A stretch of 64,000 bases of DNA, from contig CAWJYU010000017.1 in the NCBI GenBank assembly GCA_963847235.1, positions 97,473-161,472 on the forward strand, written 5' to 3'. Below the pieces are notes generated by a model, which saw only the letters and a list, made by a program, of their open reading frames with translations, did no database searches and was not told the origin of the DNA. Of the stretch, positions 1 to 9,347 are shown piece by piece. Source of the DNA: JACDAN01 sp963847235 (lineage in GTDB: Bacteria; Actinomycetota; Thermoleophilia; Gaiellales; Gaiellaceae). A program made the translations under genes and the position numbers. How positions within the stretch are numbered: the first letter of the stretch is position 1; every line of letters begins with the position of its first letter.

Positions 1-166
1 AGCGGGCGATGTAGAGCGCCGACTTGAGGAAGAAGAGCGCGCCGATGATCGCGCGCACCTGGCTCGCGGTCAGCGGCGTCCGCTTGCTGACCGGCTTCTC
101 GATCCTCTGAGCGAAGCGCTGGCGCCAGCCGATGAGCGGCGCTTGGAGTGTCTGGGTCTTGTTCAT
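1..166 (-). CDS. Hypothetical membrane protein, N-terminal fragment
   Basis: Only the first 55 codons lie in the window; the gene runs off the left edge. The ATG at 166 opens a basic, amphipathic stretch (MNKTQTLQAPLIGWRQRF), and from about residue 37 a hydrophobic run begins (VRAIIGALFFLKSALYIAR) that looks like a first membrane segment. No catalytic motif is visible in this short piece and I do not recognise the family. It is divergent from nothing: the next gene, nadE, lies upstream on the same strand and ends 190 bp away. The reading is open to the edge with codon use like its neighbours, so it is probably real. Confidence 0.5.
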   Translation of the reverse strand, partial: MNKTQTLQAPLIGWRQRFAQRIEKPVSKRTPLTASQVRAIIGALFFLKSALYIAR

Positions 167-202
167 GCCGCTCGCCTACCCGCTCGGGGCGCGAACCGAA
201 CC

Positions 203-215
203 GGGGTCAGACCCC
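203..215. repeat. GGGGTC-A-GACCCC palindrome, copy 1
   Basis: A 13-bp palindrome, GGGGTC and GACCCC around one A, in the 190-bp gap between the leftmost gene and nadE. A second copy with T in the centre lies at 328-340. Its role is unknown; it could be a short dispersed repeat or a protein-binding site. Confidence 0.5.
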
Positions 216-327
216 GTCGCGGGTTCGTGACGATCTGTCCACATTTCCGACTTGTCCGCCTGGAACCCATGCGGATCTGTGGACGAAGGGACTCGCTTTC
301 GTCGCGCTTCTTTCCCTTTCTCGTGTC

Positions 328-340
328 GGGGTCTGACCCC
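328..340. repeat. GGGGTC-T-GACCCC palindrome, copy 2
   Basis: Second copy of the 13-bp palindrome at 203-215, 17 bp past the 3' end of nadE. The central base differs (T for A), so the two copies are exact reverse complements of each other. Confidence 0.5.
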
Positions 341-356
341 ATCGGGTTTTCGTGTG

Positions 357-2069
357 CTAGCCGCGCCAGCGATTCGTAATCGGCGTGCGGCGGTCGCGGC
401 CGAACGCCTTCGGGCGAAGCTTGACTCCGGGCGGAGCCTGGCGGCGCTTGTACTCCGCCCGGTCGATCAGTGCGATCGCGCGGTCGACCACGTCCTGGTC
501 GAAGCCGTCCGTGGTCAGCTCCTCGTGCGAGCGGTCCTCCTCGACGTAAGCCTCGAGCACCTTGTCGAGCGCCGGGTAGGGCGGCAGCGAGTCCTCGTCC
601 GTCTGGTCCGCGCGGAGCTCGGCGCTCGGCGCACGCTCGATGGTGGTCTCGGGGATCAGCTCGCGGCCCGCGCGCTCGTTCAGGTGCCGGGCCAGCCGGA
701 ACACGTCCGTCTTGAACACGTCTTTCAGGAGCGCGAACCCGCCGGCCATGTCCCCGTAGAGCGTGGCGTACCCCACGGAGAGCTCCGACTTGTTTCCGGT
801 CGCCACGACGAGCCAGCCGAACTTGTTCGAGAGCGCCATCAGCAGCGTCCCGCGAATCCGGGCCTGGAGGTTCTCCTCGGTGATGTCGGCCTCCTGTCCC
901 TCGAACACCTTCACGAGGGCCTGCTCGTATCCCTCGAAGATCGAGTCGATCGGCAGCTCGAGGAAGTCCGTCCCGAGGTTCTTCGCCAGCTGCTCGGCGT
1001 CGTGCCGCGTGTCGTCGGAGGAGTACCGGGAGGGCATCGAGACGCAGTGGACGCGTTCCGGCCCGAGCGCCTCGACCGCGAGCGCCGCCGTCAGCGCCGA
1101 GTCGATCCCGCCAGACACGCCGAGGACGATGTCGCCGAAGCCGTTCTTGTCGACGTAGTCCGAGAGGCCCAGCTCGAGCGCGCGCCGCATCTGCTCGAGC
1201 TCGTCGAGCGGCTCGGCGACGTACGGCTTCACCGGAGCCTGTTGCGGGCGGGGGCTGCCGAGGTCGATCACGGGCGGATCGGGAATCTCCCGCTCGCTCG
1301 CGAGCGCCCGGCGCCGTGCGTCGACAAGCCGGCGCGCGATCGCGGTCGAGACGTCGATGTCGACGACGAGCAGCGCCTCCTCGAAGGACGGCGCGCGGGC
1401 GACGACCTCGCCCTCCTCGTCGATGACGACGCTGTGACCGTCGAAGATCAGCTCGTCCTGCCCGCCCACGGCGTTCACGAGCGCGACCCAGCAGGCGTTG
1501 TCACGCGCGCGCGTGATCAGCATCTCTTCCCGCTCGAGTCCCTTCCCGACGTGGAACGGCGACGCGGAGATGTTCGCGATCACGTGGGCGCCGGCGAGCG
1601 CGAGGTCGGTTGCGGGCGGGCCGGGCTGCCAGATGTCCTCGCAGACAGTCGGGCCGACCAGCCCCTCGCCAACCCGAAGCAGGAACATCTCCCGGCCCGG
1701 CTGGAAGTACCGCACCTCGTCGAAGACGCCGTAGTTCGGCAGGAACCGCTTCGGGTACACAGCCTTGATCTCGCCGTCGGCGCAGATCGCGCAACCGTTG
1801 GAGAGGTCGCGGTCGAGCCACGGCACCCCGACGAGCGCGGCGACATCGGTCGCCTCCGCAGCGACCTGTTCGGCGGCGCGGCGCGCCTCGCGGAGGAAGC
1901 CGGGGCGGAAGAGGAGATCCTCCGGCGGGTAGCCCGTGATCGCGAGCTCCGGGAAGAGGACGAGGTCGGCGCCCGCGCTCTTCGCCTCGCGGAGGCGGCC
2001 GACGATCCGAGCGACGTTGCCGTCGAGGTCGCCGACGACGGAGTTGATCTGGGCGAGCGCGAGCCTCAC
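357..2069 (-). CDS. nadE: Glutamine-dependent NAD+ synthetase
   Basis: Makes NAD+ from nicotinate adenine dinucleotide, ATP and glutamine in the cytoplasm. The 570-residue protein has the two-domain form. Residues 1-265 are a nitrilase-type glutaminase with Glu41 (LFPELAITGYPPEDLL), Lys107 (YPKRFLPNYG) and Cys143 (GPTVCEDIWQPG) as the triad. Residues about 290-560 are the ATP-pyrophosphatase synthetase with the P-loop SGGIDSAL at 319-326 and the TGNKSELSVGYATLYGD segment. Length is normal for the bacterial glutamine-using class. The start is GTG at 2069, chosen because the nitrilase fold begins there. It is divergent from the hotdog gene across 38 bp. Identification is secure. Confidence 0.95.
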   Translation of the reverse strand: MRLALAQINSVVGDLDGNVARIVGRLREAKSAGADLVLFPELAITGYPPEDLLFRPGFLREARRAAEQVAAEATDVAALVGVPWLDRDLSNGCAICADGEIKAVYPKRFLPNYGVFDEVRYFQPGREMFLLRVGEGLVGPTVCEDIWQPGPPATDLALAGAHVIANISASPFHVGKGLEREEMLITRARDNACWVALVNAVGGQDELIFDGHSVVIDEEGEVVARAPSFEEALLVVDIDVSTAIARRLVDARRRALASEREIPDPPVIDLGSPRPQQAPVKPYVAEPLDELEQMRRALELGLSDYVDKNGFGDIVLGVSGGIDSALTAALAVEALGPERVHCVSMPSRYSSDDTRHDAEQLAKNLGTDFLELPIDSIFEGYEQALVKVFEGQEADITEENLQARIRGTLLMALSNKFGWLVVATGNKSELSVGYATLYGDMAGGFALLKDVFKTDVFRLARHLNERAGRELIPETTIERAPSAELRADQTDEDSLPPYPALDKVLEAYVEEDRSHEELTTDGFDQDVVDRAIALIDRAEYKRRQAPPGVKLRPKAFGRDRRTPITNRWRG

Positions 2070-2070
2070 A

Positions 2071-2099
2071 GTTTTCGCCTCATAGTCGAAAACATAGTC
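2071..2099. promoter_or_regulatory. Divergent nadE/hotdog control region with inverted and direct repeats
   Basis: The 38-bp gap holds an inverted repeat, GTTTTCG (2071-2077) and CGAAAAC (2087-2093), and a direct repeat CATAGTC at 2081-2087 and 2093-2099. TAGTCT at 2095-2100 sits 7 nt before the GTG at 2108 and fits a -10 box for a leaderless transcript of the hotdog gene. A regulator site is inferred, not shown. Confidence 0.4.
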
Positions 2100-2107
2100 T
2101 ACGCGTC

Positions 2108-2785
2108 GTGGAGCTCGTCATCGACCGGCATTTTCGCGGGCCGACGGATTCCGCGAACGGCGGATACACCTGCGGCATGCTCGCGTCGCTCTTCCACGGC
2201 CCCGTCGAGGTCACGCTCAGGCTCCCGCCTCCGCTCGAGCGGCCGCTCGAGGTGGACATGGAGGACGGCCGCGAGCGTGCCGAGCTCCGCGACGGCGAGG
2301 CGCTCGTCGCCGAGGCGGCGCTGACCGACCTCGAGCTCGAGCTCCCGGACCCTGTTCCCTTCGCCGACGCCGCCGGGGCAGCCCTGCCGGAGGGCGACAA
2401 GGAGAGCGCCTTCCCCGAGTGCTTCGTCTGCGGCTGGGCGCGGGGCGACGGGCTCGGGATCTACGCGGGACCGGTGGAGGGCCGGGACGCCGTTGCAGCG
2501 ACCTGGACGCCTCGTCCCGACCACGTCGCACCGGAGTTCGTCTGGGCGGCATTGGACTGTCCGGGCGCCTACGCAGTCCATGGCGGCGAGCGCGGGATGC
2601 CGGTACTCGGCCGACTCGCGGCGAGAGTGGAGCACCTGCCGCACGAGGGAGAGCGGTGCGTGGTGATGGCGTGGCCGCTCGGAGAGGATGGGCGGAAGCT
2701 CTACGCCGGCACGGCGCTGTTCGGCGAGGACGGCCGGGTGCTCGGCTCGGCCAGGGCGACCTGGATCGTCCCGCGAGAGCCCTAG
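2108..2785 (+). CDS. Hotdog-fold thioesterase-like protein
   Basis: A 225-residue protein without signal peptide. The middle contains FPECFVCGWARGDGLGI (about residues 100-116), a Cys-x2-Cys-Gly segment found in a branch of hotdog-fold proteins of the PaaI/acyl-CoA thioesterase type. The region after it (VAATWTPRPDHVAPEFVWAA) and the C-terminal strand pattern (GTALFGEDGRVLGSARATW) also fit that fold. The substrate cannot be read from the sequence; an acyl-CoA derivative is the usual guess. GTG at 2108 is the only early start, preceded by a likely -10 box rather than a ribosome-binding site. The TAG stop runs straight into a palindromic repeat. Confidence 0.65.
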   Translation: MELVIDRHFRGPTDSANGGYTCGMLASLFHGPVEVTLRLPPPLERPLEVDMEDGRERAELRDGEALVAEAALTDLELELPDPVPFADAAGAALPEGDKESAFPECFVCGWARGDGLGIYAGPVEGRDAVAATWTPRPDHVAPEFVWAALDCPGAYAVHGGERGMPVLGRLAARVEHLPHEGERCVVMAWPLGEDGRKLYAGTALFGEDGRVLGSARATWIVPREP

Positions 2786-2799
2786 TAACAGTCTGTTAC
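2785..2799. repeat. GTAACA-N3-TGTTAC palindrome, copy A
   Basis: Perfect 6-bp arms GTAACA and TGTTAC around GTC. The first base is the last base of the hotdog stop codon. AT-rich in a GC-rich genome. Related palindromes lie at 2838, 50734 and 51115, all at the 3' ends of genes. Confidence 0.7.
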
Positions 2800-2837
2800 A
2801 AGTCGCGGACCCACCGCCAGCAGCCGCCTTCGGGGGT

Positions 2838-2856
2838 TAGTAACAGTCTGTTACTA
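2838..2856. repeat. GTAACA-N3-TGTTAC palindrome, copy B
   Basis: Perfect 8-bp arms TAGTAACA and TGTTACTA around GTC, 38 bp after copy A and 7 bp before the stop codon of the convergent SDR gene. The pair sits between two converging genes, so it may act as a two-way terminator. Neither copy is followed by a T-run. Confidence 0.7.
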
Positions 2857-2863
2857 GCCGGGG

Positions 2864-3625
2864 TCAGCGCTGCAGCCGGATCGCGTTGAGGTCGTTCTCG
2901 ACGATCTCGTCGGCGCGGGGGATCAGGTCTTCGATGTCGTCGTGCTCGGCGTGGATGTACCGGCCGCTCAGCTTGTCGGCTCGGCCCGAGGCGAGCACGC
3001 GGACGAGCCTCGGCGCCAGCTCCGGCGGCGTCCACGGCATGTCGTCGGGAAAGCGTCCGGTCATGTCCGTCTTCACGAGCCCCGGGCTGATCGTGAACAC
3101 CGCGATCCCGTGGGGCTCGAGCTGGAGGGCGAGGCCCTCCGCCGCCCGGTAGAGCGCGGCCTTGCTACCGCCGTACGCGGTCGTCCTCTGGCCGGGGAGG
3201 TAGCCGGAGCCGCTTCCGGTGTTGACGATCCGCCCTCGGCCGCGCTCGATCATCCCGGGTACGACGGCGCGCCAACAGAGAAAGGCCCCGAGGACGTTGA
3301 TCTCGAACACGCGCCACCAGTCGTCCGGGTCTTCCTTCCACGCCTCGTCGCCCCAGTGCCCGATCCCGGCATTTGCGACGAGCAGGTCGACGGGGCCCAG
3401 CTCGCGCTCGACCTCTGCCACCATGCGCTCGACGTCCTCCCGCCTGGAGACGTCGGCGACGACGCTCAGCCCGCCGATCTCGCGCGCGACCTCTTCCACC
3501 TGCTCGGACGTCCGCGCCGAGACTGCGACTTTCATGCCTGCGTCGGCCAGCTCGCGCGCGATCCGCTCTCCGATCCCGCGGCCGCCGCCGGTGACGAGCG
3601 CAACTCCCTCGAGCCGATCTGCCAC
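2864..3625 (-). CDS. Short-chain dehydrogenase/reductase
   Basis: A 253-residue classical SDR. The dinucleotide-binding motif TGGGRGIG is at residues 12-19, the NAG motif at about 83-85, and the catalytic Ser/Tyr/Lys set is seen as the Ser of NTGSGSG and the YGGSK pair. The Arg after the first glycines and the ARTSE segment after strand 2 suggest NADP(H), but this is weak. The substrate is unknown. The gene converges on the hotdog gene, with the palindrome pair between their ends. ATG at 3625 gives the normal N-terminus, and the divergent antiporter begins 36 bp beyond it. Confidence 0.85.
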   Translation of the reverse strand: MADRLEGVALVTGGGRGIGERIARELADAGMKVAVSARTSEQVEEVAREIGGLSVVADVSRREDVERMVAEVERELGPVDLLVANAGIGHWGDEAWKEDPDDWWRVFEINVLGAFLCWRAVVPGMIERGRGRIVNTGSGSGYLPGQRTTAYGGSKAALYRAAEGLALQLEPHGIAVFTISPGLVKTDMTGRFPDDMPWTPPELAPRLVRVLASGRADKLSGRYIHAEHDDIEDLIPRADEIVENDLNAIRLQR

Positions 3626-3661
3626 GAAGAGGAGTCTCCCATGCGGCGTTAGGGTCCGGGC

Positions 3662-4845
3662 GTGACCCTCGCCGAGCTCGCCGTCACCGTCGGGATGCTC
3701 GGCGTGCTCGGGCCTGATCGCGAGCCGGTTCGGCCTGTCGGCGATCCCCGCCTACCTGCTCGCGGGTCTGCTGCTCGGTCCGAACGAGCCCACGGTCGTG
3801 ACGCTGATCAGCCCGTCTGAGGTCACGGAATTCGTCGCCGAGGTGGGGATCATCTTCCTGCTCTTCTTCCTCGGCCTCGAGTTCACGCTCTCCCGGCTGT
3901 CGCGGAGCCGCAGGCACGTCATCTTCGGCGGGCTCTTCGACCTCGTGGCGAATGCGGGCCTTGGTCTCCTTGTCGGCATTGCGGCGTTCGGTGTCAGCTT
4001 CGCGGCCCTGATCCTCGCCGCGGCGATCTACGTCTCGTCGAGCGCGATCGCCGTCAAGGGCCTGATCGACTTCCGCCGCCTCGCAGACGACGAGACCGAC
4101 CTCGTCCTGGCGATCCTGATCGCGGAGGACATCGCGATCGCGCTCGTGCTCGGCTTCGCGGCAGGAGGCGGCGGCGCGGCCGGCGCCACGCTCGCGATCG
4201 TCGCGAAGGCGATCGGCTTCATCGCGATCTCGCTCGCTCTCTCGAAGTGGCTCTCCGGGCCGATCGATCGGATCCTGGACTGGCTGCCGCGCGAGTTCTT
4301 CCTGCTGGCGGTGTTCGGCTTCCTGATCGGGATGGCGGCGGTCGCCGACGCGCTCGGGCTCTCCGAGGCGATCGGCGCCCTGATGGCCGGCGTCGTTCTG
4401 TCCGAGACTTCGATGCGGGAGGAGATCGAGGAGCGCTTCTTCAGCTTCCGCGACGTCTTCGCCGCGCTGTTCTTCTTCGTCTTCGGCCTCTCGATCGACA
4501 TCTCGGCGCTCGGCGACGTCGGGTGGCTGCTCGCGCTCGCCGTTCCGGCGGCAGTGATCGGCAAGATCGCGACGGGCCACGTCGCGGGCAGGCTCGGAGG
4601 CTTCTCGGCCCGCCAGAGCTTCAACGCCGGCGTCGCGCTGATCGCCCACGGCGAGTTCACGATCATCCTCGCCCAGGTCGCGTCCGCAGAACGACGAGCT
4701 GCTGGCCGGCCAGCAGGAGACGCTGATCGCCTTCGCCGGCCTGTACGTCCTGCTGACGGCGACCATCGGCGTCGTGCTGATGAAGGAGTCGAAGGTGCTC
4801 GGTCGCCGCCTGTTCCCCGCCCCTACACTGGCCGAAGGAGGCTGA
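3662..4845 (+). CDS. Cation:proton antiporter, CPA2 family (frame-shifted)
   Basis: An inner-membrane monovalent cation/proton exchanger of the Kef/CPA2 type. Hydrophobic segments run through the protein: a start GTG at 3662 (VTLAELAVTVGMLG), then GIIFLLFFLGLEFT, the SSSAIAVKGLID helix, AEDIAIALVLGF and LFFFVFGLSID. The frame breaks near 3711, where CTCGGGCCTG has one G too many, and near 4690, where one base is missing after GTCGCGTCC. With both repaired, the protein is about 395 residues, ending VLMKESKVLGRRLFPAP. This is close to the membrane-domain length of the family. The next gene supplies the regulatory subunit, so a two-gene antiporter is likely. Confidence 0.75.
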
Positions 4846-4849
4846 CGCG

Positions 4850-5343
4850 TTGCCCACTCAACTCGAGGAGACCCGTCTTCCCGGGATCGGGACGAAGTTC
4901 ACGATCCGCACCGGCGAGGGCAGCCGCCTCACCGTGATCCTCCACAACGACGGGAAGCGGGAGCTCTACTACTTCCGGCGCGGCTCCGACGACGAGCCGC
5001 GGTCGGTGATCACGCTCGACGACGACGAGGCGCGGCAGCTCGGCGCCGTCCTCGGCGGCGCGTACGAGCGGCCGAAGATCGTCGAGGAGCTCGAGATGGC
5101 GCTCGGCGAGCTGCTCATCGAGTGGATCCCCGTGCCCGACACGAGCCGGTGGATCGGCAAGAGCGCTGGCCGAGGCCGGCTTCCGCGCGAACCTTCGGGA
5201 TCACGGTGATCGCGATCCTCCGCGAGCCCGAGCCGGTCACGGGCGCGCTGCCCGACGACGTGATCCAGCAGGGCGACACGCTGGTCACGGTCGGGAAGGC
5301 CGGCTCGTACCCCGCCTTCCAGCGCGTGCTCGCCGAGGGTTAG
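4850..5343 (+). CDS. KhtT-like antiporter regulatory subunit with TrkA-C domain (frame-shifted)
   Basis: A cytoplasmic partner of the antiporter, like KhtT of the KhtTU potassium/proton exchanger. Residues 1-70 form an N-terminal domain (LPGIGTKFTIRTGEGSRL, then the LHNDGKRELYYF strands). The C-terminal part (FGITVIAILREPEPVTG, then DVIQQGDTLVTVG) is a typical TrkA-C ligand-binding domain. Two extra bases, near 5164 and 5190, break the frame; the repaired product is about 163 residues, which fits the family. It starts at TTG 4850, four bases after the antiporter stop. Its TAG stop overlaps the TAA stop of the converging acyl-CoA synthetase. Confidence 0.7.
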
Positions 5344-7221
5344 ATCGCCCGCCCGATCTCGTCGAGCGCCTCGGGGTTCTCGAGCGAGGACAGGTCGCCG
5401 AGGTCGGCTCCGAGCGCCTTCGCCCGCACGGCGCGGCGCATGATCTTCGCGCTGCGCGTCTTCGGGAGCGCGCTCACGAAGACCACGCGGTCGGGCCGGA
5501 ATGCCTTGCCGAGGTCGCGCGACACGAGCTCCGAGACTTCGCCGGCGAGCTGCTCGCCGCCGTCGGCGCCGGGCGCCGCGATGCAGAAGATCCACGCCAC
5601 CTCGCCCTTGACCTCGTGCGGGATCCCCACCGCCGCCGCCTCCAGCACGGACGGATGCTCGACGGCGGCGGACTCCAGCTCTGCCGGGCCGACCCGCTTC
5701 CCGGCGATGTTGAGCGTGTCGTCGGACCGGCCGTGGAGGAACCAGAAGCCGTCCTCGTCCACGGATGCCCAGTCGCCGTGCGTCCAGACGCCGGGAAATC
5801 GGCTCCAGTACGTGTCGATGTAGCGGTCGGGATCGCGCCAGAACCCGCGCGTCATGCCGGGGAAGGGCTTGCGGCAGACGAGCTCGCCGACCTGACCGCT
5901 CCCGACCAGCGAGCGCCCCTCAGCGTCGACGACGTCCATCGCCATGCCGAGCGCCGGCCCGCCGAGCGAGCAGGCCTTGATCGGGGTCGCCGGGGTCGGG
6001 GAGAGGAAGCAGGCGCCGACCTCCGTCCCGCCCGAGCAGTTGATGATCGGGACCCGCCGACCGCCGACCGTCTCGAACAGCCAGCGGTACGGCTCGGGGT
6101 TCCAGGGCTCGCCGGTCGTGACGATCGTGCGAAGCGACGAGAGATCGGCCTCCGGATCGCCGTGCGGGATCAGTCCTCGCACGAGCGTCGGCGAGAGGCC
6201 GAGGACGGAGACCCGCTCCTGCTCGATCAGCCGCCAGAGGCGATCGGAAGGCCAGTCCGGCGCGCCTTCCGCGAAGACGAGCGTGGATCCCATGGCGTGT
6301 CCGCCGACCACCGTCCACGGGCCCATGATCCAACCCATGTCCGTGGCGAAGTGGATCACGTCGTCGGGACCGGCGTCCGCCTGGTAGCAGACCTCGCGCG
6401 CGATCGAGACGAGGAAGCCTCCCTGGACGTGGACGACTCCCTTCGGCCTGCCGGTCGTCCCGGACGTGTACGTCAGGAGGTACGGCGTCTCGGAGTCCAG
6501 CTCGGCAGGCGGGAGCTCGCCGGGCGAGTCCGCGACGAGCTCGTCCCACGGCGCGAGGACGACGTGCTCGACGGACGGCGACTCCGCCCGCGCCTGCTCG
6601 AGGATCTCCAGCATCGGGACTTCGCGCCCGCGTCGCGACGAGACCCGCGTCGTGATCGCGACCTTGGCCTCGGACGCCTGGAGCCGCTGGGCCACGGCCG
6701 GTGCCGCGAAGCCGGAGAAGATCGGCATCTGGATCGCGCCGATGTGGGCGCACGCGTGCGAGGCGATCGCGACCTCCTGCGACATCGGCAGGAAGATCGC
6801 GACGCGGTCGCCCTCCTCGACGCCGAGCCCAGCCAGCGCCTCGGCCAGCCTCGTCACCTGGTCGGACATGGCTGCCCACGTCAGCTCGCGGCGCTCGCCG
6901 TTCTCACCGAGCGAGACTGCGGCGACCGCCTCTGGCCGGCGCCGAGCCCACCGGTGGACGCAGTTCCACGCGATGTTCACCTTCCCGCCGACGAACCAGG
7001 TCGCCCACTCGGGACCGCGGGAGAGGTCGGAGACGCGATCCCACGGCGTCGAGAACTCGAGTGCCCATGTCCTCGACGGCGGCGGCCCAGAACCAGTCCG
7101 GGTCTTCCTGCGACCGGCGCACGAGCTCCCAGTAGTCGCCGATGCCGTGGCGGCGCATGAGCCGGACGACGTTTGCCTGCTCGAGTACTTCCTCGGTCGG
7201 CCGCCAGACGACCTCGCTCAC
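5340..7221 (-). CDS. Acetyl/propionyl-CoA synthetase-like AMP-forming ligase (frame-shifted)
   Basis: Activates a short carboxylic acid to its CoA thioester through an acyl-adenylate. The long N-terminus (TEEVLEQANVVRLMRRHG, then GKVNIAWNCVHRW) matches the ACAS_N region of acetyl-CoA synthetases. The P-loop-like TYTSGTTGRPKGV, the GTEVG motif, the HGDWASVDEDGFW aspartate region and PKTRSAKIMRR near the end, with the acylated Lys, are all present. One base disturbs the frame near 7070; the repaired length is about 626 residues. The GTG start at 7221 overlaps the TGA stop of the MMPL gene upstream, so the two are co-translated. The exact acid is unknown. Confidence 0.8.
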
Positions 7222-9335
7222 CGATTGCCCTCGACGTGGAAATCCGGAAGCCAGTGCAGCCAGCTCGGCAGGTACCAGTTCCAGTCTCCGAGCAGCTTCA
7301 TCGCCGCCGGCAGCAGCACCGAGCGGACGATCGTGGCGTCGATCAGCAGCGCGATGGCCACACCGAAGCCCATCTGCTGGAACATCACGAGATCGCCGAC
7401 CGCGAACCCGCCGAAGACGGCGATGATGATCAGCGCGGCACCGGTGATCAGCCGAGCCGTCGAGCTGATGCCGTGCGCGACAGCCGCGTCGTTGTCGCCC
7501 GTCTGCACGTACCGCTCCCGGATTCGGCTCAACAGGAAGACGTGGTAGTCCATCGAGAGCCCGAACAGGACCGCGAACAGGAACAGCGGCACCCACGCCT
7601 CGATGAAGTCGACCTGCTGGAAGCCGAAGAGCTCGTTGCCGATCCCTTTCTGGAAGACGAGGATCAGGACGCCGTAGGCGGCGCCGATCGACAGCAGGTT
7701 GAGCACGATCGCCTTGGCGGCGACGACGATCGACCTGAACGCGACGGTCAGCAGGATGAACGACAGCGTGAGAACGACCGCCAGCAGGATCGGAAGCCAG
7801 CGGTCGGTCAGGGCGTAGTAGTCGATGCTCTCGGCCGTCTCGCCGGTGACGAGGACCTGCGCCCCGGTGATCTCCTCCTCACGCAGCGCGCGGACCGCAT
7901 CGAGCGCCCTGTCGTCGCGGCTGTCCCCGACCGGTAGCGCCTCGATCACCGCGAGCCGCTCCTCGTCGTGGAACTCGGTGTCGACCTGGCGGAAGGCGTC
8001 GTTCGCCTGCATGTCGTCCGCGATCTGCTCGATCTCCGCGCGGGTCTCGGGGTTTGCGACGTCGCCGTCGACGACGACCTCCACCGAGTCGGTTGTGCCG
8101 ATCCCGAACGATTCCTCCAGCGCGTTGAACCCCTGCTTCGACGCAAAACGGTCCGGCAGCGTGCGGATTCCGGCCTCGCCCGTCGTGTAGCTGAGGACGG
8201 GAATCGACAGGGCGACCAGCAACCCGACGCTCAGGACGAGACTCACGACCGGCCGCCGCATCACCGCCCCTACGACCCCGCCCCAGAAGCGGCTCTCGGC
8301 ACCCGTCCCACGCTCGGCCCCCCGGCCGATGAACGGAATCCGGAGCGCGTTGACTCGGTCACCGAGCAGGCTCAGCACCGCGGGGAGGAGCGTCAGCGCA
8401 GCTGCGACCGAGGTGATGCCGACCAGGATCGCGCCCGCGGCGAGGCTCCGGAAGATCGTGTTCGGAATGAGCAGGAGCCCGAGCATCGCGATGACGAAGG
8501 CGAAACCGCTGAAGAGCACCGCGCGACTCGCCGTCCCGCCGGTCGCGGCGATCGCGTCGAGCTTCTCGCGTCCGCCCGACCGCTCCTCCCGGAAGCGCGA
8601 CACCACGAACAGCGCGTAGTCGATCCCGAGCGCGAGCCCCATCCCCGTGAGCATGTTGATCGTGAAGACCGAGAGCTCGAACGCGATGCCGACGAGGGCC
8701 ACGAGCCCCAGCGCGGTGATGATCGCGACGATCGCGAGGGCCAACGGGACGAGCCCGGCGACGACCGCGCCGAAGACGAGCAAGAGGACGATGAGCGCCA
8801 CGGGCAGCCCGAACTGGAGCTCGCCCTTCTGCAGGTCCTCCTCGGAGAGCGTCAGGAAGTCGCGCTCGACCGACCATTCGCCGGTGAGGAAGAGCTCGAA
8901 GTTCCCGTCCTCGTGCTGCTCCAGCACCTCCTGGACGTTCTCGGCCGCGGTCTCGTCCTCGAGCCCGATCTCGTAGACGAGCGCTCGCTCCGCTCGCGCA
9001 ACGGGCTCAGGATTGACGTAGGCGACGCCGTCGGTCGCCTCGAGTGCCCGGCGGAGCGGCAGTGCCCGGACACCGAAGCCGGGGCTGTCCGTCGCGACGC
9101 TCTCCGAGCGGATCATGACGACGTCCGTCGTGAAGTTCGGGTCCGGAGGCAGCCGCTCGCCGATCAGCTCGTAGGCCTGCTCCGACTCGGGCTCGTTCAG
9201 CTGCTCGGCTTCACCTGACAGCGCATCGCCGAGAAAGAGGACGACGAGGACGAGGGAGACCACGACGCCGACGATCCAGGCGCCAATGGTCAGTCCGGGA
9301 TGGCGTGCTGCGGCGGTGGCGAGACGCTCGGTCAT
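7218..9335 (-). CDS. MMPL/RND family membrane transporter
   Basis: A 705-residue RND-type exporter of the MMPL family, likely moving lipids or hydrophobic compounds out of the cytoplasmic membrane by proton exchange. The order is one N-terminal helix (IGAWIVGVVVSLVLVV), an extracytoplasmic loop of about 130 residues, a five-helix bundle with MGLALGIDYALFVVSRFREE, a second loop, and a second bundle with GLSMDYHVFLLSRIRE. The GIDYALF and SMDYHVF segments carry the family's Asp-Tyr pairs. It is divergent from the MFS exporter, whose operon includes a TetR gene, and its own stop overlaps the acyl-CoA synthetase start. Confidence 0.85.
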   Translation of the reverse strand: MTERLATAAARHPGLTIGAWIVGVVVSLVLVVLFLGDALSGEAEQLNEPESEQAYELIGERLPPDPNFTTDVVMIRSESVATDSPGFGVRALPLRRALEATDGVAYVNPEPVARAERALVYEIGLEDETAAENVQEVLEQHEDGNFELFLTGEWSVERDFLTLSEEDLQKGELQFGLPVALIVLLLVFGAVVAGLVPLALAIVAIITALGLVALVGIAFELSVFTINMLTGMGLALGIDYALFVVSRFREERSGGREKLDAIAATGGTASRAVLFSGFAFVIAMLGLLLIPNTIFRSLAAGAILVGITSVAAALTLLPAVLSLLGDRVNALRIPFIGRGAERGTGAESRFWGGVVGAVMRRPVVSLVLSVGLLVALSIPVLSYTTGEAGIRTLPDRFASKQGFNALEESFGIGTTDSVEVVVDGDVANPETRAEIEQIADDMQANDAFRQVDTEFHDEERLAVIEALPVGDSRDDRALDAVRALREEEITGAQVLVTGETAESIDYYALTDRWLPILLAVVLTLSFILLTVAFRSIVVAAKAIVLNLLSIGAAYGVLILVFQKGIGNELFGFQQVDFIEAWVPLFLFAVLFGLSMDYHVFLLSRIRERYVQTGDNDAAVAHGISSTARLITGAALIIIAVFGGFAVGDLVMFQQMGFGVAIALLIDATIVRSVLLPAAMKLLGDWNWYLPSWLHWLPDFHVEGNR

Positions 9336-9347
9336 TGACTCCGTAAC

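Noticed and set aside
252..2324. Very long open frames antisense to nadE and many similar ones elsewhere
   Set aside because: They are mirror frames of GC-rich genes, full of Arg, Asp and Val repeats, and lack any domain; the opposite strand gives clear enzymes.
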